NCBI GenBank assembly: GCA_949751835.1 | Contig: CATKHK010000106.1 | Location: 62,001-126,000 of the forward strand | DNA: 64,000 nt | Direction: 5' to 3' | DNA from: Blepharisma japonicum | Lineage: Eukaryota; Ciliophora; Heterotrichea; Heterotrichida; Blepharismidae | The notes under the pieces: model-generated | The model's database searches: none | Seen by the model: only the letters and a program-made list of their open reading frames with translations | Told to the model about the DNA's origin: nothing | Program-made: the position numbers and the translations under genes | In this document: positions 55,600-64,000 of the stretch, piece after piece | Layout: each line of letters starts with the position of its first letter | Numbering within the stretch: the stretch's first letter is position 1

Positions 55600-56892
55600 A
55601 TGGAAGAAGAAAAAATTGAATGCTATAAAGAGAGGATTAGAATAGACCCAAACAAAGATGATGCTTACAACAACATAATAAATTTCTTATATGATGAAAA
55701 GCGATACAAAGAATCAATAAAATACTGTAATGATGCAATACAATTCAATCCAAGCTGCACAAGTCATTATATAAATAAAGGGAATGCTTGTAGAGAACTA
55801 GGTAAAAGAAATAAAGCTATGGAATGCTATAATGAAGCAATTAGAATAGATCAAAAAAATGATTATGCATATAATGAAATAGGAAATATCTTCTACCATG
55901 AAAATAGATATGATGAAGCACTAAAATACTACAGCAAAGCTATTGAAATAAATCCAAATGAAGCAGTTAATTATGCAAATAAAGGAAATGCGCTTAAAGA
56001 TTTGGGTAGAAGAGATTAAGCTATAGAATGCTACAACGAAGCGATCAGAATAAATCCAAATATAGATCCTGCATACAATGGAATAGGAGCAATCCTCTAT
56101 AATGAAAAGAGACATGAAGAAGCAATAAAATACTACACCGATGCAATTAGAATTAATCCAAGCAAGGAACTTTATTACGTCAATAAAGGGCATGCTCTCA
56201 AAGAATTAGGGAGAAGAGATGAAGCTATGGAAGCTTATAATGAAGCTATTAGAATCGATCCTAACGATGACTATACTTACCACGGAATAGCAAATATCTT
56301 GGAGAGTGAGCAGAGATATGAAGAATCAATAAAATATTGCAACGACGCAATTAGATTAAGCCCAAAATATGCAGGCCATTATATAAATAAAGGAAACGCT
56401 CTTAAAGCCTTAGGCAGAATAAATGAAGCCGCTGAATGCTACAATGAAGCAATTAGAATAGATCCAAATCAAGATGCTGCATATAATGGAATAGGAATTA
56501 TTTTATCAATTGAGGAGAGATATGAAGAAGCAATAAAATATTATAACGATGCAATTAGGATAAATCCAAACCAAGCACTTTATTATTCAACTAAAGGATG
56601 CTCTCTTTTTTACTTAGGAAGAGAAGAAGAAGCTATGGAATGCTTAAGAGAAGCAATTATTATAAATCCTAGTGAAGATACTTCATACTGAGGAATAGGG
56701 TCAATCTTGTATAACGAAAAGAGGTATGAAGAAGCAATAATATATTTTACCAATGCAATCAGAATCAATCCAAATAAAGCATATTATTATAAAAGTAAAG
56801 GAGATTCTCTTAAAGAGATAGATAGAAGAGATGAAGCTATTGAATGTTACAAAGAAGCGATTAGAATAGATCAAAATCAAGGTAATTTATAA
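55600..56892 (+). pseudogene. TPR-array gene with one in-frame TAA
   Basis: 430 codons, nearly all tetratricopeptide repeats. Two TPRs form a 68-aa (204-nt) super-unit, for example ECYNEAIRIDPN ... YAYNEIGNIFYHENRYDEALKYY ... NKGNALKDLGRR (given in pieces), repeated about six times. One codon at 56017-56019 is TAA exactly where every sister repeat has GAA (RRDEA). A single G-to-T change explains it. UGA-Trp occurs once (about 56690). Apart from that stop, the reading frame is intact over 1.29 kb, so the lesion is young, or is a sequencing error, or is read through. No zinc-finger head is attached. TPR arrays bind proteins. Confidence 0.7.
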
Positions 56893-57061
56893 TAAATAAG
56901 CATAGGATATATTAAAAGAGCATAATCATTAGAAAGAATAAAGAGCTATGTAAGAGTACAACTAACCTTTAAATTATGCAAATATAGTGAAATATATTAT
57001 TATATAACTTGGATATGCTAGATACAGAAGATTAAATTAGATTACAATACATAGGTAGCTT
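56893..57061. other. Short AT-rich spacer
   Basis: Non-coding. Confidence 0.4.
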
Positions 57062-57216
57062 TATCTATGAATTTTCGACCAACCGTACGGTCCTTTGAGG
57101 TGATATTCGTGATGCCATAAGCCTGCTTCGAGCTTGGTTTCTCTAAAATGCTGTAATTTGGATCCATATTTGCTGAGCAACATCATTTCTTGCTTAGTTC
57201 AGGCCAATTCTTGATA
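57062..57216 (-). pseudogene. Myb/SANT-like fragment
   Basis: Open stretch of about 51 codons between a TAG and a TAA on the minus strand, clearly richer in G/C than its surroundings. It reads LAWTKQEMMLLSKYGSK, LQHFRETKLEAGLWHHEY, HLKGPYGWSK. The W-T-K-x-E...L pattern followed by a second Trp resembles a Myb/SANT-type DNA-binding unit. It is too short to be a gene and no flanking exon was found. Low certainty. Confidence 0.3.
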
Positions 57217-57495
57217 CTAAGGCTAGATAACTACTCTAAAAAGGTGCTCTTCCAGCTAGAGTGCCCACAAAAAAATATGGCTGGCTAATCAATCTTTTAA
57301 CCTTTCCGCTCCGAGATAAAAAAAATTTGCTATTTGAATTAGGCTAAATATTTGGAGATCTTATTTTAATACTAACCTCGCTTTTGTGCATCCGAAATGC
57401 ATAAGGGCATAGGGATTACTGGGAATTACCATTAGTAGTTTATGTATATTATATACGAAAAATAGACGCGAATAAACCTTAAGTTATTTAGCTAA
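57217..57495. other. Unassigned, partly GC-richer block
   Basis: Includes stretches such as ccgctccgagataaaa and gcatccgaaatgcataaggg that differ in composition from the usual AT-rich spacer. The frames are broken. It may belong with the Myb-like fragment as one decayed insertion. Confidence 0.3.
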
Positions 57496-57675
57496 GCAAA
57501 TCTATTTAGCCCAAATGATGAAAGTTATTACCTTGCTAAAGGAAATGCTCTGGCAAAATTAAGCAGATTTGAAGAAGCGAGGAATTATTTTAACGAAGCA
57601 ATTAGAATGAATCCAATTTTTTCTGGTGAAATTTTTATGAGGGTTTGAACTTTATTTTTTAATGAATATATATAA
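57496..57675 (+). pseudogene. Single TPR relic
   Basis: Frame of 60 codons with no ATG at its start. It contains one full TPR helix pair: SPNDESYYLAKGNALAKL, SRFEEARNYFNEAIRMNP, then non-TPR sequence to TAA. It matches the TPR-array genes on both sides and is a leftover of a duplicated or deleted array. Confidence 0.65.
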
Positions 57676-57920
57676 GAAGTAATAATATAATTTTACAATG
57701 AAATTCTTTTAATAGTTAAAAGTTACTTAATTATCAAGTATTAAGACTAAATTTTAAGTGAAATACAAAACACAATTTTTTTAAATAATTTACAGCATAG
57801 GACCATTTAATAATAATTTTAAATAGAACTCTGGTCTATTATCAAATAGTAGCAATAATTCTAAATCCCTTAGTTTATTATAGCATTTCTATAAATAACC
57901 AATAATGATTTCTGAATTAA

Positions 57921-59332
57921 TTAAGTTTTGGTTCTTCTTCCATGCTGAGCAAGGACTTCTGCAAGACAGCACAGCAGCTTCTTCAAGCAATCAATGCTGA
58001 AATTTTCATTCGCAGAATGTGCATTGCTATCAAAACTCCTAGAATCATAAACTGTGCATCTGGAAATTCTTTGCCAAGCAAGCCCATAAATGATATACTT
58101 CCACCTTCTCCCATCACCAAATATTCTTTTCCAAAAACTTTATAGCTTGCAGCATCAAGAGCATTTCTTAGTCACGGCTCCAAAGGCCTTGGTGCAAACC
58201 CATTCCCCTTATATGGGCTTTTTACTTCAATTGTGGCGCCATATGGAGGATCTTTAGTAATTACTTCATGCAGCTTAGCAGCAGCTACCTCATAGTCGAC
58301 TCCTGGAGGAATTCTAACAGATAATCTAAACGTAGTGCTTGGTCTTAATAAGTTTCCAGCATTATCAAGCTCTGGAATCCCTTGTGCTCCTGTAATACAC
58401 AAGGTCGGTCTATATGTTCTATTCAAAACCAATTGAACTGGGTCATCAGTTGTAGGCTGCATCCCAGGCATCCAATTCATCTTCCCAAGCAAGTTAGGTC
58501 CAAGATCTCGCACAGCCAGCTGCATCCTCATAAATTTCTGGGGTAATTGGAGTATGAAGCTCAGGTATCAAAATTTCTCCAGTTCTGGAGTCTTCAATTC
58601 TATCCAAAATCTGCCTAAATACCCTAAAACTAGAAGGTACCACCCTGAGACATCTCCTGAGTGCTGTCCTACAGTCAAGACTTTTACAGTTACGTCTGAA
58701 CATATGAATCCTCTTAGGCTGCCTGTTAGCCAGAAATGATTATAGTCTCCTACTCCAGAGTCCAAGCAGACAATAATGTCAGGTTCTCCAATTCTACCTT
58801 TAAGCTGCCTTAAATAATCCATTAAATGGTTACTTCCACTTTCTTCTTCATTTTCACCTATGTAAACTATTCTTCCATGAGGAATTTCGAGGTCGTCTAG
58901 AGTTTTTACCAAGAGAGCCGCACTTGGCAAGGCATAGCCATCGTCAGCACCTCCTCGTCCATAGAGTTTACCATCTATTATTGTTGGGCTGGTGTTGTCA
59001 GTGCCTTCAAGCCATCCTGGAAAATGTGGCTGCTTATCCATGTGCCCATACATAAGCACTGTGCCAAGATCAGGAGCTTAAGCTGGGAATTCTGCAAAGA
59101 AAAGCCAAGGAACCCCTGGCTCCTTTAAAATTTCATAGGTGTACCTAGTGATGTTTAAGGACTTCGCATAATTTATAAGAATTTCCATTGCTTGATACAT
59201 TTTGCCATTAGCTTCCCAATTTTCGTCAAAAGCTGGAGAAAGACTTGGGATTCTTATATAGTCCATCAAGATTGGAATGACTCCATTGTCGATCCCTGCT
59301 TCTAGTCTTTCTCGGATACTCTCAGAATCCAT
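57921..59332 (-). pseudogene. M20-family cytosolic dipeptidase (CNDP2-like), broken
   Basis: Starts MDSESIRERLEAGIDNG at 59332 and covers the whole family length (about 470 aa). Active-site blocks are recognisable: YGHMDKQP (zinc His, catalytic Asp), YGRGGADDGYALPSAA, ENEEESGS (catalytic Glu), LTGSLRGF and AHSANENFS near the C-terminus. The frame is broken about four times: an in-frame TAA at 59078-59080 (between EFPA and APDLG), a one-base shift near 58640 (after HSGDVSG), another near 58520 (after IYEDA) and one near 58034 (before DSNAHSANE). No 15-nt intron removes these. Intact relatives hydrolyse dipeptides such as Cys-Gly. It is probably a pseudogene, unless the sequence is of low quality here. 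Confidence 0.85.
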
Positions 59333-59469
59333 ATTTATAATAAATGCAAAAATAAGGTATGTTTTTTGAAATTATTTAGAATAAATCAAATAAATTAATT
59401 TAAATATTAGCTAAATAGATGTTTTGTACCAAACTATAATCATAAGTTGAATATGAATATTCTTATAAG
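59333..59469. other. AT-rich spacer
   Basis: Non-coding 5' flank of the dipeptidase relic. Confidence 0.4.
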
Positions 59470-59650
59470 TTTTTATGTGTCAATTGCACTTAGAAGAGCA
59501 TTGCAGATTAGTTCAAAGATATATCCTTTTTACTTATTTTTACGGACAAGCAGCTCTTAGCATTCTGGCAGGGGATTGGCCCGGAAAAGATAAAAGATAA
59601 AATAGCAAGCAAATAATTTACAGAGATAATCCAAAATAAATCATTATAAT
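59470..59650 (+). pseudogene. Relic of a zinc-finger head
   Basis: Reads LCQLHLEEHCRLVQ, which matches the CQLHLEMHCKS part of the head gene at 50008. A weaker match follows in the coiled-coil part (LLAFWQG, EKIKDKIAS). Stops and the missing first half show it is a fragment. Confidence 0.5.
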
Positions 59651-60265
59651 ATGATAATTTTCTTATGACTGATAAAATATTCCTTTCTATTTAATATTAT
59701 AATTATATTATCAAAAATATTAAAGTTGTTCGAATGCAATTAAAACTATCAATTGGAAATGAAATTTTGCTTCTCAAAAACTAAACAGCCTTTTTGTCCT
59801 GAAAAATATAATATTAATTTATTATCTGGGTTTTAAATAAAGAAGCAATTGTTGCTAGCATTATTTAAAAAAATATATTGCCATTATGAAAAATTGATAA
59901 GCTGCATTAAACTTGTTTTATCATTAAAACGTTATTTACTTTTTTCTCAAACTCTTCTGTGTGCCAAGAAATATGTTTTATTCTGAATATATAATTTCGA
60001 ACACAGATTAATAAGATGCAGCTATTTAAATCTAGATTTTTTTCTTATAAAGTATTTTTAGTAATCTCTTTTAAGTAAAAAATTACTCTAATAATCCTTC
60101 TGTTGATTTTTTTAAGACACAAATTGTATTTTATGATAAACTATTTTTGAGTTTATGAAATAAATCTATCTATTAAAGCTGCCAAATAGCTATAGCTAAT
60201 AAATTTTAGAATTAATATTTTAATAATCTATAGAAAATTTTATATATTAGAAAATAACTATAAAA
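59651..60265. other. AT-rich spacer
   Basis: No gene, RNA or repeat recognised. Confidence 0.45.
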
Positions 60266-62552
60266 ATGAGCATCAAATGCTATGAGCCATCATACCGGCA
60301 AGAAATAGAATATTTATGCAAATGCACTTCTCCTGAGACTTACTGATGCCAAGAACACTTGTCAAAGAATTGAAAATTGACCAATATAATTCATCCTTCT
60401 GATGCTATCGTTTTGACGCTTGTTGAAGGATCAAAAATAGCAGTTCTTGATCTTCTTGAAAAAGAAAAGTCTCTAAGAGACGAAAACAAAATAAAATTAT
60501 TAGAAACCTTTAGCAAATTAATCTTCAATTTAGAAAATACCTTTAAAGAGCTTTTGAAGAAGCTAGACTCGGATATATTAAAAATAGACGATTGTCACGA
60601 AAATATTAATTCAGCAAAAAGAATAATGAAACTGGAGATCCTAACACTGCTATTCAAAAAATTAAAGAAATTATACCACTAAGATCAGATTCCATTGACA
60701 ATATTCCAGATTTTTGTGCCATGAGTGAGGAAATTTGTAAGATGGTAGCAAACTTTAATAAAAATGATCTGATATTTCTCAAAGAAAAATCCTTTCTGGA
60801 GAACCAAAAAAAGCTGAAAAAATTAAAAAACCCTTGCTGTTCAAGAAGCCAGATGATGAGCCTCAAATTCTTAACGAATTTAATAAACCACAAAGTGACC
60901 CAAATGAAGATGCCACCCAAAATGCAATAGGGATCGCTCTATGTGAGGATAAAGCATATGAAGCTTCAATTACAGCTTTCAATAAAGCAATAATAATCAA
61001 TCCAAACAATGCAGTTTATTTCATTAATAAAGGAAATGCTCTATTCCAGCTTAATAGAATAGAAGAAGCTAAAAGCTGCTATAATGAAGCAGTTAGGCTT
61101 AATCAAGACCAAGATAAAGATAAATTATATAATGGAATAGGAATTATTTCCTTGAAAGAAAAGAATTATGAAGAAGCACTATATCACTTCGAAAATGCAA
61201 TCAATATCAATCCACGCCGTGCAGTTTATTATAAAAATAAAGCGAATGCTCTAAAAGAGCTAGGCCAATTAGAAAACGCAAAGAAATGGTATAGCGAAGC
61301 CGTTAAAATTGATCGAAACGATGATGTCTCATTTTATGAGATAGGAAATTTCTTATATTCAGAAAAGAATTATGATGAAGCTCTCTTTAATTGCAATAAT
61401 ACTGTTAGAATCAACAAAAATAATGCTAATTATCATAAACAAAAAGGATACACTCTGAAAGAGCTAAATAAAATAAATGAAGCAAAGGAGTGCTATGATA
61501 AAGCACTAAATATAAATTCAAATGATGACGAACTATGCAACCACTATGGAATTATTCTAAAAAATGAAAAAAAATATGATGATGCTTTAAAAAAATTCAA
61601 CCAAGCTATTCAAATTAATCCAAAATGAGAATATTACAGAAATAAAGGAAATGCTTATGAAGAAAGTGGAAAGATAGAAGAAGCTAAAGCATGCTATAAT
61701 GAAGTTATCAAAAAAAATCAATATGATGATTTTTCATATAATGCCATAGGAAATATCTTAAGAAGCGTTGGCGATTGCAATAATGCTTTAGTTTGTTATG
61801 AAAATGCCATAGTGTGTGACCCAACTTGCACTTTATATTATAGGAATAAAGCGGCTACTCTAAGCTTATTAAAGAGAAGAGATGATGCTTTCGAATGTTT
61901 ATATAAAGCACTAGAAATTGTCCAACTTGATGATTCAGTATATAATGATATAGGGAATATGCTTTATAATGAGGGAAGATATTGAGAAGCTTTAGAAAAT
62001 TATCAAAACTCTATAAATATCAACCCACGAAAGGCAGCTTACTATAGAAATAAAGGAATCACTCTAATCGAGTTGAATAATAAAGTAGACGCTTTGGAAT
62101 GCTTTAAGAATGCAATCACAATTGATTCAAATTTTGATGCAGTCTACAATGAAATCGGAATGATTCATAAAAGTGATAGAAATTATCAAGAAGCAATAAA
62201 TAATCTTAACAGAGCAATTAAAATAAATCCTAAATGCGCGCTTTATTACAGAAATAAAGGATATACTCTGAAAGAAATGGGGAAAATTGATGGTGCTAAA
62301 ATGTGCTTTGGGGAAGCTATTAAATATGATCCAGGCTATCATACAGTATATAATGAAATGGGAAATATATTTTGGAAAGAAAAAAATTTTGAAGAGGCTT
62401 ATAAATACTACATTCGAGCAGTAAACATAAATCAAAATTCTGCACTTTATTGAAGAAATGCAGGAGATGCTCTAAAGAAGCTAAATAGAGAAACTGAATC
62501 TAAGCAGTGCTTAAAGAGAGCTAAAATTTTAGAAAAAGCTCCTAAGACTTAA
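60266..62552 (+). pseudogene. Zinc-finger/coiled-coil/TPR gene with two frameshifts and lost zinc ligands
   Basis: The head (MSIKCYEPSYRQEIEYLCKC, UGA-Trp twice) aligns with the intact paralogue at 63254, but the second ligand Cys is Tyr (CYEPSY against CFEPAC) and a ligand His is Asn (LSKNW against LTKHC). The coiled coil runs to about 60630, where the frame shifts (KLE, then DPNTAIQKIKEIIP in another frame). It shifts again near 60800-60830 into the TPR frame. From 60834 to TAA 62550-62552 there are 573 open codons, with about 16 TPRs in two-repeat units (YEEALYHFENAININPR, NYDEALFNCNNTVRIN, NYQEAINNLNRAIKINP) and two UGA-Trp. The TPR half could still be translated alone. Otherwise it is a decaying copy. 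Confidence 0.7.
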
Positions 62553-63253
62553 AATCTAAACAATATTTAAAAATTAATAAATTACTTTATTTCAGTTAGT
62601 TTTAGAAATCTCTAAAATATGAGTCTGTGAAACTATTCATATTTGGCCAATGCTAAAAGATTAGCAAAAAGGTATTGAATCAGATAATGTGCTTTAAGAA
62701 ATAGTTGGATTATTTTGCTGCTGATAATTATTTTAAAAAATATGCTAGATTGACTAAGAAATATAATTGTATTGATAATATGTTCATCATATTAACCTCA
62801 AGCCAAAGATATTCTATAAATTATAATGTTGCCATAGCATTGCTCTTATTCTTCTAAAATTTATTATTAGTAATTATATTACCTAAGCTGGTAGATCATA
62901 ATTTCTGAGCAGCTTAATTGAATTGCAAGTGTATTAAAGAATCAAATAATTAATTCAATCTAAGATAAAAATATAGGAATCAAAATAGATTTTTTCATCA
63001 AGAAAGGTTTTAGATTTGGGTCGACAATTTTTAGAATCTTGTAGATTTTTTAATATTAATAATCCTAATTTGTAACAGTTTCTATTTAATGCCAATTAAT
63101 ATCTATCAATAATTTCTTTTAATTTGATAATTAACTCTTCACGTAGTTTATTTAGCAGTTAACTATAGAATTTTTTAACATATCTAACCCACTCCATCGC
63201 TATGAGCGAAAAATGCTCATTATTTAGTGATAGAAGTATAAATTAACAGAGAT
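62553..63253. other. AT-rich spacer
   Basis: About 700 nt, non-coding, 5' flank of the next family member. Confidence 0.45.
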
Positions 63254-64000
63254 ATGGACATCAAAAAATGCTTTGAGCCCGCTTGCCAGCAAGAAATAGA
63301 ATTCTTGTGCAGATGCACTTATCCTGAGACATACTGGTGCCATGCACACTTAACAAAACATTGCAAATCGACCAATATAATTCATCCTTTTGATACTATC
63401 GCTTTAGACATAGTTGATGGGTCGAAAAATGCAGTTCTTGAGCTTCTTGAGCAAGAAAAGCAAATAAGAGGCGAAACCAGAAATAAAATCATAGTTGCCT
63501 ATAACCAAACTATTAGTATTTTAGAAAATAACTGTAAAGAGCTCCTTGAAAAGCTAGACTATGATTTATCAAAAATAGAAGATCTCTGCTCAAAGGTTAT
63601 TTTATCCAAAAAAATAACGAAATTAGATCCAATTTTAAGTTTATTGGCATTGCATCCTAGCGCTGCAGTTGAAAAACTCAAAGAAATTATACCAGAAAAA
63701 TCAGATTCGATAGATAATGTTTTATATTTTTGCGCAATATATAAGAAAATTGATAAAATGATAATAAGGCATAGCAAAAAAGAGATTGATATTTCTCAAC
63801 CCAGATGATTGTTTGAAGAGCCAAAAAATCCCGAGCAAATTAGCGACCCTTTAACCTTGGAAACCCAGCAAGATGAACCTCCGGTTCCTTATAAGTTTAA
63901 TGGATTTCAAAATAATCCAAATGAAGATGCCAACTACAATGCTATAGGAATGACATTATATGATGAAAAGAAATATGATGAAGCTATTTCAGCTTTCGAT
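63254..64000 (+). CDS. Zinc-finger/coiled-coil/TPR protein, N-terminal part (runs off right edge)
   Basis: 249 codons, open to the window end, with one UGA-Trp (PRWLFEEP). This is the intact model of the family. The zinc finger has C6-x4-C11-x7-C19-x-C21-x7-C29-x2-H32-x3-H36-x7-H44. A helical/coiled-coil region follows (about 55-180; SKNAVLELLEQEKQ, LDPILSLLALHPSAAVEKLK), then a short linker, and the first TPR begins near residue 220 (NPNEDANYNAIGMTLYDEKK, YDEAISAFD). The head is B-box-like and TPRs bind peptides, so a scaffold or ubiquitin-linked adaptor role is possible but unproven. Confidence 0.8.

Noticed and set aside
50008-64000. TPR and zinc-finger cluster as a bacterial-type defence island or toxin system
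   Set aside because: No effector domain (nuclease, NTPase, pore former) is present; the parts are eukaryotic protein-binding modules.

Overview
Organism. The sequence is AT-rich and eukaryotic, and it looks like a heterotrich ciliate, most likely Blepharisma or a close relative. Two independent signs agree. First, UGA is read as tryptophan: nearly every large gene is interrupted only by in-frame TGA, and these fall where the protein families keep Trp (the GGW-MPDEA block of GH38 mannosidase, the K-W-x-x-R-W of a PH domain, the start of S5 in a K+ channel, the WILSGD block of P-type ATPases). All genes end in TAA or TAG. Second, six introns of exactly 15 nt (GT...AG) can be read in three genes. 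Stentor shares such introns but uses the standard code. No rRNA, tRNA, telomere repeat, CRISPR array or intact mobile element was recognised.

Layout. 1-1.5 kb: the start of an unknown gene and a small ankyrin-repeat protein. 1.7-4.5 kb (-): GH38 alpha-mannosidase. 4.5-17.4 kb (-): two tandem paralogues of about 2,100 aa, each a P4-type ATPase fused to a two-domain guanylyl cyclase. 17.4-20.4 kb: a repeat protein with CTFKP motifs and a TauE/SafE-like transporter. 20.4-27.1 kb: a duplication patchwork with two intact FHA-domain genes and relics of FHA, USP and TauE genes. 27.5-33.4 kb: an EF-hand/DUSP/USP deubiquitinase and a cyclic-nucleotide-type K+ channel. 33.7-36.5 kb: two probable GPI-anchored surface proteins (DOMON plus Ser/Gly repeats; a beta-propeller). 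36.6-45.7 kb: a tightly packed block of CLP1 RNA kinase, RNA-dependent RNA polymerase, a PH-PHR protein, PCC1 (KEOPS subunit) and alpha-glucan water dikinase. 46.7-49.6 kb: a secreted protein and a Mut-7/WRN-type exonuclease with a zinc knuckle.

50-64 kb is different. It is looser and holds a lineage-specific family: a small Cys/His zinc finger plus coiled coil, followed by TPR arrays or Kelch repeats. Many copies are broken (frameshifts, nonsense codons, lost zinc ligands), and a dipeptidase in the middle carries about four lesions. This looks like an expanding and decaying gene-family region.

How the genes relate. Most are independent housekeeping or signalling genes. Notable links are cGMP signalling (two guanylyl cyclases, and a channel with a cyclic-nucleotide-binding domain in the same window), small-RNA biology (RdRP 11 nt after CLP1, with a Mut-7-like exonuclease 7 kb further on) and storage glucan metabolism (glucan water dikinase). 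Gene spacing is extreme: 6 nt between the cyclase stop and the mannosidase start, and 29 nt between two divergent start codons.
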